Shown: one piece after another, positions 55,764-63,991 of the stretch
Layout of the letters: each line of letters opens with the position of its first letter
Position numbering within the stretch: the first letter of the stretch is position 1
Source of the DNA: Hyphomonas sp.
GTDB taxonomy: Bacteria > Pseudomonadota > Alphaproteobacteria > Caulobacterales > Hyphomonadaceae
Assembly (NCBI GenBank): GCA_013791775.1
Contig: VMTE01000022.1
Coordinates: 283,672-347,671 of the forward strand
Direction of reading: 5' to 3'
DNA: 64,000 nucleotides
Program-made: the position numbers and the translations under genes
Notes under the pieces: model-generated
Told to the model about the DNA's origin: nothing
The model's database searches: none
What the model saw: only the letters and a program-made list of their open reading frames with translations

Positions 55764-57737
55764 TTATCCAAGCAGTCCTCCCAGGTCGATGCGGCTCGCT
55801 TCATCCTGAAGTTTGCGAAGGTTAAGGCGCTTGTAGCGAGCAAGTCCTGAGGGAGATTTTCGCTGCTTCCTGTTTAAACGCGCGATCCATTCAGGCGCCC
55901 CGGAACCATCCGCCCAGACCGCCCATAGAGAGCCATCACTAAGATAGTCGGCCTTGACGACGCAGGCAGCATCCTCGAGGCGGCAATCAACGGTCCGCTC
56001 TACGGCCCTCCCGTCAGGGCTCCTGAGGGAATGAAGGTGGCCGTCCCCACCGGCAGAAGGGTCGGACCATACGAGAAACGTCACATCCATACCCCGCGCG
56101 GTCGCTCGCAGCACGCGATCGGACGGAAGCGTGTTGATCACTGCGATACAGGAATCCACTTCTGCCAGACGGCCGCCCGCATTGCGGACCTTGCGGCCAT
56201 GGCTGTTGGGCACCCGCCATTCGCCGGGCTCAAGGGAATAGGCGAGTTGCCGGCCATTCAGATTGAAGCTCAATCCCCACAGGTCTCGCCGGGTCTTGCC
56301 GCGCAATTCATCAAAGGAGAATTCTGCAACTCGGCGGTTTGCATCCCGCTCAACAACAAGGATATCTGCCTGTTCTTTATCTACCGACCGAATGTGGACT
56401 GATCCGCTTGCGGTATATACGAAGGCCTCGTCCAGCTGCAACGCGCTGCCCGGAGCTGCGCGCATCTGGCGGCCTCGCGCTGTAAAGCCCTCCAAACCGC
56501 AGCCTGCAAATACTGTCGGCAGGCCATACGCAGGCTGCCCGGAAAAGAACGTCTCCGGCACGCCATGAACGACCTGATTGTTGGTGAGGGCAGAAATTGA
56601 TCCCAGAGGAGTGCGCCCATAGACAAGCTCTCCCATTGAGGTGCCTGCTTCGCCGGGAAGCCAGAAACAGAAGTGGAGCTCATTTCCCAGTTGCTGAACA
56701 CCGGCCAAGCGAGCGTGATCCGGCACTTCCAGGTAATGGACATCCTGAAAAGTCTCGTTCTTGTACTGGCGAAGCAGCAACAAACCTTCCTTCGTGCGGA
56801 CAAGAAGCCCATCACTGTTCCGGCCACTGAAAAATACCGGTTCCCAATGCTGTAGGACCTCAAACGTACCGTCTGCCCTGCGATGTTCAGGCCGCAATGG
56901 CGAGAATGGAACCTGCAGAGCAGACAGACATACCGTATCGTCGGGAAACACGACTCGGGCAGCGTGGCGTTGGCCATTGGGCTGAACGATCCCGACCAAT
57001 GCCTTTCGTGGCTCGCCGCGAACAGGCGGGTCGAGCCGGATATCCAATCGGCGTGCTTTTGCGTTAAGGGCTGAAGCCTCGTGCTCTGGCACGCCGATAA
57101 TCCAGTCGGCAACCCTGTCCAGACTTGCCGCCGGACCTGTCCAGTCTTGCCAGCTCTGCATCGCTTGACTGAAATCGCTGCCGTCGCATTCCCGGGCCGC
57201 GCCGGTCTTCAGGTAGCGCTTGACAGAATTCACATTCAGTTCGTCGAACCAGACAGCCCCCTCCGACCTCGGAAGGAATGTCCAATGGAACTTCTTTCCA
57301 AGCTTTTGCGCACGTGCGGCCAGGTAAAATAGACCCGCAAGGCTCACGAGGCGTCCATGACCGAGAATTCCAGGTCCAGTCGACACAACCACACGCAGGA
57401 TCTCCTGCCGGCCCGGCGTCGAAAATTGCCACTCATTGTAGAGGGCTTCGCGTTCGACAAGGCGCCGCATAAATTCGAGGGGCGCCTCCGTGCGCAGTAG
57501 CAACTCGCTCTGGAGAAGTTGCGAGATCTCACCCCGATGCGTTATGCCTCCAAAGCCGTCGACGTCGCCAACACTGTTGAACGTCATCTCCGAAGGAACG
57601 GGGAACTGCCGCTCCATCGCAGCCAGCATGCCCTCCAGGACTTCCCGCAGGTTCGGGTCCATCTGTGCGAAAAGACCCGCAAATGCCGCGTAGGCTGGCG
57701 GAACACCTTTTGCCCGTTGGGTCTTCACATCAGGCAT
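55764..57737 (-). CDS. Degenerate vWA-like plus beta-propeller protein of the ternary system
   Basis: A 657-residue protein. The N-terminal 90 residues are helical and Phe/Met-rich. Residues around 115-230 look like a vWA-type fold (EILRVVVSTGPGILGHGRL, then FHWTFLPRS, GSDFSQAMQSW, DRVADWIIGV), but the DxSxS metal site is replaced by STGPG. The C-terminal two thirds have repeated strand patterns (TKEGLLLLRQYKN, GNELHFCFWLPGE, TASGSVHIRSVD) suggesting a beta-propeller. It overlaps the small upstream gene by eight bases, so the two are coupled. The fold reading is by eye and should be treated as inference. Confidence 0.62.
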   Translation of the reverse strand: MPDVKTQRAKGVPPAYAAFAGLFAQMDPNLREVLEGMLAAMERQFPVPSEMTFNSVGDVDGFGGITHRGEISQLLQSELLLRTEAPLEFMRRLVEREALYNEWQFSTPGRQEILRVVVSTGPGILGHGRLVSLAGLFYLAARAQKLGKKFHWTFLPRSEGAVWFDELNVNSVKRYLKTGAARECDGSDFSQAMQSWQDWTGPAASLDRVADWIIGVPEHEASALNAKARRLDIRLDPPVRGEPRKALVGIVQPNGQRHAARVVFPDDTVCLSALQVPFSPLRPEHRRADGTFEVLQHWEPVFFSGRNSDGLLVRTKEGLLLLRQYKNETFQDVHYLEVPDHARLAGVQQLGNELHFCFWLPGEAGTSMGELVYGRTPLGSISALTNNQVVHGVPETFFSGQPAYGLPTVFAGCGLEGFTARGRQMRAAPGSALQLDEAFVYTASGSVHIRSVDKEQADILVVERDANRRVAEFSFDELRGKTRRDLWGLSFNLNGRQLAYSLEPGEWRVPNSHGRKVRNAGGRLAEVDSCIAVINTLPSDRVLRATARGMDVTFLVWSDPSAGGDGHLHSLRSPDGRAVERTVDCRLEDAACVVKADYLSDGSLWAVWADGSGAPEWIARLNRKQRKSPSGLARYKRLNLRKLQDEASRIDLGGLLG

Positions 57738-58143
57738 TGGCAAGGCTGCTTATCAGGTAGCTTGGGGAAAGCAGGTACGCACCCGCCTCCCCGGTAATAC
57801 TTTGTCCAGGCTTGAAGTCAGGAAGAAGAAGCGCCGGCGGTTGAAACGCATGAGTTGAGACCAGGGATGAAAGAAGCTCGTCCCGGACATGTTCTGGCAC
57901 CGCGAAATCAACGCCGACCGGGAGGTACCAACCTTCGTGCGCAGAATAGAAAGCCCTGGCGCCCTTTACATAGGGCAGGACAGGACCAGATATTGCCAGC
58001 CATGATAATCCGTGCACGAAACGGATATCACCCCAGACGTCCGGTTGGGCGCGCAGCCTGTCCATCACTTGCGCAATGGCCGTTTCATCGTCCAGCCAGA
58101 GCCCGCACGGCGTTTGCACGGCCTCAGTTAGGCGCCACTGCAT
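57730..58143 (-). CDS. Small component of the MoxR/beta-propeller operon
   Basis: A 137-residue soluble protein beginning MQWRLTEAVQTPCGLWLDD, with a Trp-rich middle (VWGDIRFVHGLSWLAISG) and a Pro-rich C-terminal part (FQPPALLLPDFKPGQS). I recognise no enzyme motif. Its start codon overlaps the moxR stop (TGATG) and its end overlaps the next gene, so it is locked into the operon. By position it should be one of the bpX-type small partners of ternary systems; which one I cannot say. Confidence 0.7.
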   Translation of the reverse strand: MQWRLTEAVQTPCGLWLDDETAIAQVMDRLRAQPDVWGDIRFVHGLSWLAISGPVLPYVKGARAFYSAHEGWYLPVGVDFAVPEHVRDELLSSLVSTHAFQPPALLLPDFKPGQSITGEAGAYLLSPSYLISSLANA

Positions 58144-59318
58144 CAGCCGTGAACTTCCACAGGCTGGCCGTCCGCTGGCGCAAGGTGTTTCAGAATGTCG
58201 TCCTTCACCTGCTTGAGTCCGGCAGGGATGGTGTCGTCGGAAAACGCTGCGCCGATATGCACGAGATGGGTTTCCAGTTTCACCAGCCACTGGTCCATCT
58301 CCGAGGTCCCCGGCTTTACGGCCAGGAGTTCGTGCCCCTGCTGGGTGAGCCTTGCTCCATGAGCAGCGATTCCGTAGGTCGCCGCAATCACGCTGCCCGA
58401 CAAAACGGGGTTGCTGGCAAACCGGAGTTCTTCGGCAAGAAGTTCGCGGACCTCATGTTGCTGGTCGCGGTTCTGGACCATGAAGGCCAGGGGCCAAAGA
58501 TCTTCGATGCCTGCCGATTGCGAACCACGCAGCATTGCTGCCGCAGCGATCGCTTTGAGGGCCTGCACGGATTTCCGGTCGGAAATCACGACGCCGAGCA
58601 AGCGGAGCTTGCGCAGGCAGTGGGCATACGCCTCCCGCACCGGGTCAATATCAATGGCCAGGTGTCCCGCATGGAGTGTGTCGAGCACGCTCCGGGGCAT
58701 GGGAGCCGCTGCCGCGCCGCTCACACCTGTTAATTCGCCCCATCCGGCAGTCAGCAATTGCTGGAGCTCGGCGTCATCGACCGGGTCTACAAAATGAGTG
58801 AACAGGAATCGGTCTGCGAAGGCGGCAAGCAGGCCGTCTTCCGGCAAGTGGTTCGACGCTCCGACACAGGAGAGCAGAGGGGAGCGGACCATGAACTGGC
58901 CGCGCCGATACACACGCTCGTTGAGGATCCCAAGAAGCGTATTGAGGATGGCCGTGGACCCCAGGAATATTTCATCAAGGAAAGCGACTTCGGCTTCCGG
59001 CAGCATGCCTTCGGTAACCGGCAGGATTTTGCCATCCTTGAGGGCGTTGAGGTCGAGCGCGCCAAAAAGTTCAGACGGCTCGGTAAAACGCCCAATCAGG
59101 TACTCAAAAGACTGCGCGTTCACACTTGCCGCGAGCCCGCGCACAGCCGCTGATTTACCGGTCCCCGGTGGCCCGATCAAAAGCACATGCTCACGGATGA
59201 TCAGCGCCAGCATGACAATCTCAAGCAAGCTGCGCCGCGCTACGAACCGCTTTTCAAGCAGGTCGATGTGCCCCCGCAATGTGACGATTGCTTCATTCAA
59301 ACCACTGCCCTGGCCCAT
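58143..59318 (-). CDS. MoxR/RavA-family AAA+ ATPase
   Basis: A 391-residue ATPase. Walker A GPPGTGKS (residues 49-56), the family's FTEPSELFGALDL, Walker B VAFLDEIFLG (111-120), sensor-1 VGASNHLPED and an FADRFLFTHFV arginine-finger region are intact. MoxR proteins act as chaperone-like motors that remodel a vWA partner. First gene of the minus-strand operon. The start is uncertain; ATGs 19 and 36 codons upstream are in frame, and AGGG four bases before this one favours it. Confidence 0.85.
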   Translation of the reverse strand: MGQGSGLNEAIVTLRGHIDLLEKRFVARRSLLEIVMLALIIREHVLLIGPPGTGKSAAVRGLAASVNAQSFEYLIGRFTEPSELFGALDLNALKDGKILPVTEGMLPEAEVAFLDEIFLGSTAILNTLLGILNERVYRRGQFMVRSPLLSCVGASNHLPEDGLLAAFADRFLFTHFVDPVDDAELQQLLTAGWGELTGVSGAAAAPMPRSVLDTLHAGHLAIDIDPVREAYAHCLRKLRLLGVVISDRKSVQALKAIAAAAMLRGSQSAGIEDLWPLAFMVQNRDQQHEVRELLAEELRFASNPVLSGSVIAATYGIAAHGARLTQQGHELLAVKPGTSEMDQWLVKLETHLVHIGAAFSDDTIPAGLKQVKDDILKHLAPADGQPVEVHG

Positions 59319-59580
59319 CAGTCCCTGCCGTCTCCCGAACACATTCTCGATCCGCTGCGCCCTCGACAAACGCATAGAGCACTGGTTCCCAATCACTCCC
59401 GGCAGGTCAAGTATTTTCCCGCCCAAGATGAACAGAGATGCTCAGAGGATCTGAAGCAAAGGGTGACATCGAATCCTGTCGGCAAGTACCGCTGCGCGCC
59501 CCTTCCCCTTTATGCCATTGCGGACCCCGAACCGGGCCGGAAACAGGCACCAGTCTCATGTCTATAAATATGATGACATC

Positions 59581-59619
59581 CTCGCCCTGCTTGTCCTCAT
59601 ATTTGTAGACAAGCACGAG
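59581..59619. repeat. Long bulged inverted repeat upstream of moxR
   Basis: TGCTTGTC (59588-59595) pairs with GACAAGCA (59608-59615) around a 12-base AT-rich loop; outer CTCG (59581-59584) pairs with CGAG (59616-59619), leaving a 3-base bulge. A transcript in either direction could fold here; it may be a leader hairpin or a protein-binding site. Confidence 0.45.
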
Positions 59620-59649
59620 CTTTGAGAGGGCTCATTCAGGCCTTTGAAT

Positions 59650-59707
59650 AGAATAAGCCCCTTATTCTTATCATATAATGATAAGAATATACTGGCTATT
59701 CTCATCA
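59650..59707. promoter_or_regulatory. Operator cluster and -10 element of the fic gene
   Basis: TATTCTTATCAT (59663-59674) and ATGATAAGAATA (59678-59689) are perfect 12-base arms around ATA. The centre contains TATAAT (59674-59679), a perfect -10. An overlapping dyad, AGAATAAG and CTTATTCT, lies at 59650-59668, and a further TATTCTCATCA occurs at 59697-59707. This looks like a repressor site over the fic promoter. Confidence 0.7.
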
Positions 59708-59744
59708 AAACGCCGTACAATCTACTCAGAAAGTGAGCAGGTTA

Positions 59745-60845
59745 ATGTACATCCACGCGCGCGACGACTGGCCGGAGTTCCGATGGAATGAGGGGCTTAT
59801 CACCAGACAGCTGGCGAACCTCCGGCTGCGTCAGGGCAAGCTGATCGGGCGTATGGAAGCGCTCGGCATCACCCTGCGCAGCGAAGCGGTCCTGCGCACG
59901 CTCACCGAAGATGTCCTGAAAACAAGCGAAATCGAGGGCGAGAAACTCGACCCTGACCAGGTTCGCTCCTCCCTTGCCCGCCGCCTTGGCATCGAGATCG
60001 GCGCGCTCACGCCGGTCGACAGGGATGTCGAAGGCGTCGTCGAAATGATGCTCGATGCAACCCAGAACTATACCAAGCCGCTCGATGAAGAGCGGCTGCT
60101 GGGATGGCACGCCGCCCTCTTCCCGACAGGACGCAGCGGTATGAGGCGGATCATCGTTGCGAACTGGCGTGATGATTCCGATGGCGCCATGCAGGTTGTC
60201 TCAGGGCCGATCGGCAAAGAACGGGTGCATTTCGAAGCGCCGGAGGCAAGCCGCCTGCCCCTGGAAATGAAAACGTTCCTCGAATGGTTCAATGCGGATA
60301 CGGAAATTGACGGGGTGCTCAAGGCTGCGCTTGCGCATCTCTGGTTCGTGACGATCCACGCCTTCGCGGATGGAAATGGACGGATTGCGCGCGCGATTGC
60401 GGATATGAGCCTCGCGCGCTCGGAAGAAAGCGCAAACCGCTTCTATTCCATGTCGGCGCAGATCCGGAATGAGCGCAATGCCTATTACGACATACTGGAA
60501 CACACGCAGAAAGGTGATCTCGATATCACCGACTGGCTCGTCTGGTTCCTCGACTGCCTCGACCATGCATTCGTTGGTGCAGAAACAATTCTCGCCTCAG
60601 TCCTGCGCAAGGCAGAGTTCTGGAGAAAGCACGCCGACGCGGATCTCAATGCGCGCCAGAAGCTGATGCTCAACAAACTCCTCAACGGATTTGAAGGCAA
60701 GCTGACTTCATCGAAATGGGCGAAGATCACGAAGTCTTCCCAGCCAACCGCTGGCCGTGACATCGACCAACTCCTCACGCTCGGTATTCTCCGCAAAGAT
60801 GCCGGTGGCGGGCGAAGCACTTCCTATTCGCTTGCCGAGGAATAG
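59745..60845 (+). CDS. Fic family protein with N-terminal inhibitory motif
   Basis: A 366-residue protein. A DUF4172-type N-terminus (WPEFRWNEG) and an inhibitory helix with the TSEIEG motif (Thr60, Glu64) precede the Fic core HAFADGNGRIAR (His205, Arg213, Arg216), so catalytic and self-inhibitory residues are both intact (class II arrangement). A C-terminal winged-helix-like region (ARQKLMLNKLLNGF, then TKSSQPTAGRDIDQLLTLGIL) follows. It probably AMPylates protein targets. GCAGG lies before this ATG, which matches the family start; a GTG four codons earlier is possible. Confidence 0.9.
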   Translation: MYIHARDDWPEFRWNEGLITRQLANLRLRQGKLIGRMEALGITLRSEAVLRTLTEDVLKTSEIEGEKLDPDQVRSSLARRLGIEIGALTPVDRDVEGVVEMMLDATQNYTKPLDEERLLGWHAALFPTGRSGMRRIIVANWRDDSDGAMQVVSGPIGKERVHFEAPEASRLPLEMKTFLEWFNADTEIDGVLKAALAHLWFVTIHAFADGNGRIARAIADMSLARSEESANRFYSMSAQIRNERNAYYDILEHTQKGDLDITDWLVWFLDCLDHAFVGAETILASVLRKAEFWRKHADADLNARQKLMLNKLLNGFEGKLTSSKWAKITKSSQPTAGRDIDQLLTLGILRKDAGGGRSTSYSLAEE

Positions 60846-60902
60846 AGCCCCCGCTCCAATTGATCTGAGGCAGCCAAACGTTCCCGCGCAAAAGTATCCC
60901 GG

Positions 60903-61703
60903 CTAGCAATGTCGCAAGGTACCGTCTGCACGAATGAACTCGCTGCGGATGGCCACGACATTCTCTATCTGTGGGTTAGCCTCTACGATAACGCCCCCAA
61001 GGCTGTGATAAGCCAGCTGGCCATTGGCTTTCTCGAACAACGCAATCAATGGGCCCCCACTGATTCCGCCGAGATCCTTGTGAGGAGGGAGCGGCGGAAA
61101 GCCCATAACGTCAATGTGATGCTCTCTGTCCGGCGACCAGGTAATCTGCTTCTCAGAAACGCGACGAGCGACGCCGACCGCGCCCAACATGCCCCACTCA
61201 ACAACTGAGGGGCTAACTTCGCGTCGCTCCTGCCCGACATATCCTCCCAACAGGATACCGCGCCCCTCCTGAGGAACATCATGAGGGCGAGGCAAGGACA
61301 GAGGAACGATCTCCTTGCCCAGATTACTTAGAACCTGCTCGGGAATCTCCAATGTGATGAGATCGAGCCGTTCCGAACGGGAGATAATTTTGGGTTCATA
61401 GCGAGCGCGGAAAATCTGTGCCACCAGCCCCTCTGAGCCAATCAAAGCCTCATAGTCCTGAATGACGTGGTTGGCGGTAACACCGAATGATCGCGAAGGT
61501 GTGCGAACGAACGTGATCGTACCGTTGGCAATGATATTTCCCCTGCCGCCCGCAACGGAGCGGTACCAATAAATTGGCGCACAAGACTGCTGGACAATTT
61601 TCAGGTAGTAAGCCCCCAAGCCACCGCGCAGCAGCGCTTCGGCGCGCTGACGCGAGATAGGATGATCTTCTGGGTAAACCCAATCTTCGCTGAAACCTGC
61701 CAT
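60903..61703 (-). CDS. Trypsin-like serine protease
   Basis: A 266-residue protein without a signal peptide, so probably cytosolic. The catalytic triad fits His79 (GVTANHVIQ), Asp114 (RLDLITLEI) and Ser215 (GGISGGPL). About 55 residues before the protease core are of unknown function. It lies 53 bases downstream of the large unknown gene on the same strand, so the two probably form an operon. Cytosolic trypsin-like domains occur as effectors or processors in prokaryotic conflict systems. Confidence 0.8.
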   Translation of the reverse strand: MAGFSEDWVYPEDHPISRQRAEALLRGGLGAYYLKIVQQSCAPIYWYRSVAGGRGNIIANGTITFVRTPSRSFGVTANHVIQDYEALIGSEGLVAQIFRARYEPKIISRSERLDLITLEIPEQVLSNLGKEIVPLSLPRPHDVPQEGRGILLGGYVGQERREVSPSVVEWGMLGAVGVARRVSEKQITWSPDREHHIDVMGFPPLPPHKDLGGISGGPLIALFEKANGQLAYHSLGGVIVEANPQIENVVAIRSEFIRADGTLRHC

Positions 61704-61756
61704 TGTAGGCTCCGATGCAATGATGGCATCTTATGCCAGCACGCTCTCTGGCACAA

Positions 61757-63991
61757 TCAATCGGCGTCTTCCTGGGAGGGCAAGAACTTCAGCTCTAAGA
61801 TTGGAGTGTCTCGCCAGTCCAGATTTGGCTTTGCCAGCAGTCTGAGCACCCCTGTCTCTTCATCTGCGGGGACATACTTTATAGCTGCGTACAGATCAGT
61901 ATCAGGCAGCTTCTCGAAGCCGATCTGTTGCAACATTTCTGCAGAGAAGAGCCAACTGACGCCTGCTGGAAAACTGGCGCCGAACACATCAATGCCGTTC
62001 ACCGTTGCAATGTAATTGCGCTTTGGGCTTTTTGTCGGAACAGACTCAATCTTTATCCCTGCACTGATTTTCGACAGTCCATGCAATGACTGTCGCAGCA
62101 CGCTTCCCTCTGATGGGATTGATACCAAAAGGATCGGATTTGGCTGAACTTGGGGGATCAGTGTGGAGACTTTTTCCCAGAACGCCAAATCCCGTATTGT
62201 CATATCAAGATCATATATCTGCCGTGGCTTCTGGAGAAAATTTCCCCATACTGTACGCCAGAGAAGATCATCGGCTGATCGAGCCAGGCTAGGAGCGAAA
62301 TCAGCGAGATCGTAGTCCATCGGCGGCGTTGTGAGCTGACCCTTTTGAACATTTGAGATTGGAACATCCATGACCGTTCCCCCGCCGGAACCTTCGGTGC
62401 GCAAAACCTGGAAAGCTTCAAAGTATCGAAAATCAAGCGGCTCATCCAGCAAGCGCCGTTCAAAAAGCGAGCTCAGGTCCAAGAGTTTTTGTTGATCTAT
62501 CGCGCGTTCTCTGAGGCGGCTGCGACGAGCAGCTTCCACGTCGTCAACAACGCTTTTCAAAATGTTCGACAATATCGGCAACGCCTCCGGGTATTCAGCA
62601 TTGCTGACGTACTTAACCCCCTCGACAATACTGGACGCGCCGGTTTCCAGCGATTGCAGGATCCGCTGAAGATGATTCAGCAGCCTACGAATAGAGGCAT
62701 CCGCAGCGGGCCAGAATTCCTCATTCGCAGAGAGCTGCGCCAAGTACGCTTGCAAGCCATCGTCACCGGTCATTGGCACCGATGCTGCGAGGATCGAGAT
62801 CTCAGAAGACATCAGCCCTTCCCGCCCATGCAATGTGGAAGGCGTGTATATGCGACCCGGCACAACGTGGCGTTCAGTCATGTTGTCGAGCTGCCGAATG
62901 AACTGATCCAAGTCAGCGGAATAGGACGTTCCACCCTCCAGAACCGGCGCGACTTCAAATCGCAGCATGTCCAGGAATCGGCTTCTTAGACTGAGAGGTC
63001 GAATCGAAGGAGGTTCATCTCCATGTTCCGCCGGCCTTAGCTGTAAGAGCCTGTTGGCAACGCGCGCACCAATATCGGTTAACTGCTTTTGCGAGACGGT
63101 CCAGAACAGAAATAGCTGGGCGGTCAGTAAAATTACGTCATTGTGGGCGCTTGTCAGTAGACTGGCGAATACCGCTTCTGGCGACACATGCGTACTTCTC
63201 GGCGGAACCAGGATTGCTACTTGGCGTTCGACTTCGTCCCAAGACTGGCGAAACATCGTAGGGTACAGAAAACGATGATACGGCGTGTAGAAATGCCCTG
63301 CATCAAGTTCGTGCTTCAACGCCGAGCGCCAACTCAGCAGGGCATCCAGGTAAGCGGAAGCGCCTGCCTCATCTTCATTCCAAACGCACGCGGCAAGACA
63401 GTAGGCTGTATTTGTGAGATGGGCCCAGAAAAATGGCCAACTCTCCGCGTAGGCTTTCCACCTCTCCGGCATCTCTTTCTGGCGACGCAGCCTTTTCCAC
63501 TCAAACGTCAGTGGGGCATAGCGGACCAGTGCTTCCCACGCGCCAATTAGCGAGGGCAGCGTATTGGCATAAGCACGCGCTTCGGACGGCGCCAGGTCCA
63601 GTTTCGGCTTCGCCGCTCCCCCCAAAGGTACTTGCACGGTGGTGCGTTTGCTACGCCATCCTTGCAGCCGGTGGACCATCATGGGTCCGAGATCGACTAC
63701 AGCAGAAGTAATTTCTGGAGTTCGCGCATAAGTTCTGCTGAAGGAAAAAAGATGATGGGGAACATGGGCGAGAGTCGTGATGAATTCATCATTCTCCGTA
63801 ATCTGGTCGGCGGCGAGCGCAAACAGTCGCCGGTAATGCCTGATCCAAGTGCGATGGGGCTCGTTCCATAAGCCGCCAGATATTTGCGCGTAGTTGAATT
63901 GTGATCCATCCACTGAACGCGCGCTATTCAACGCCAGCAGAAATTGATGAAATCGCTCCATCTCCTCAAGGGAACGTTTAAAAGACACCAT
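61757..63991 (-). CDS. Large protein of unknown function paired with the protease
   Basis: At least 744 residues; the frame remains open to the window edge, so the true start may be outside, although GGAAAG precedes this ATG. No signal peptide or membrane segment stands out. It is mostly helical up to about residue 520 (many Trp and Arg/Leu helices: WIRHYRRLFALAADQI, SWPFFWAHLTNTAYCLAACVW), then a mixed alpha/beta C-terminus with PNPILLVSIPSEGSV and ATVNGIDVFGASFPAGVSW. I do not recognise any domain. Its base composition is more AT-rich than the core. It is a plausible sensor or regulator for the protease. Confidence 0.65.
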   Translation of the reverse strand: MVSFKRSLEEMERFHQFLLALNSARSVDGSQFNYAQISGGLWNEPHRTWIRHYRRLFALAADQITENDEFITTLAHVPHHLFSFSRTYARTPEITSAVVDLGPMMVHRLQGWRSKRTTVQVPLGGAAKPKLDLAPSEARAYANTLPSLIGAWEALVRYAPLTFEWKRLRRQKEMPERWKAYAESWPFFWAHLTNTAYCLAACVWNEDEAGASAYLDALLSWRSALKHELDAGHFYTPYHRFLYPTMFRQSWDEVERQVAILVPPRSTHVSPEAVFASLLTSAHNDVILLTAQLFLFWTVSQKQLTDIGARVANRLLQLRPAEHGDEPPSIRPLSLRSRFLDMLRFEVAPVLEGGTSYSADLDQFIRQLDNMTERHVVPGRIYTPSTLHGREGLMSSEISILAASVPMTGDDGLQAYLAQLSANEEFWPAADASIRRLLNHLQRILQSLETGASSIVEGVKYVSNAEYPEALPILSNILKSVVDDVEAARRSRLRERAIDQQKLLDLSSLFERRLLDEPLDFRYFEAFQVLRTEGSGGGTVMDVPISNVQKGQLTTPPMDYDLADFAPSLARSADDLLWRTVWGNFLQKPRQIYDLDMTIRDLAFWEKVSTLIPQVQPNPILLVSIPSEGSVLRQSLHGLSKISAGIKIESVPTKSPKRNYIATVNGIDVFGASFPAGVSWLFSAEMLQQIGFEKLPDTDLYAAIKYVPADEETGVLRLLAKPNLDWRDTPILELKFLPSQEDAD

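Larger units (their letters stand above)
59319..59744. other. Gap of 426 bases between divergent moxR and fic
   Basis: It contains a stem-loop (59581-59619) and the fic operator cluster (59650-59707). A 69-codon GTG-started frame on the minus strand (59407-59616) has no family or clear ribosome site and is not called. Promoters for both divergent genes must lie here. Confidence 0.6.

Noticed and set aside
59407-59616. 69-codon minus-strand frame in the moxR-fic gap
   Set aside because: GTG start without a ribosome site, no family, and it contains the stem-loop; probably non-coding.
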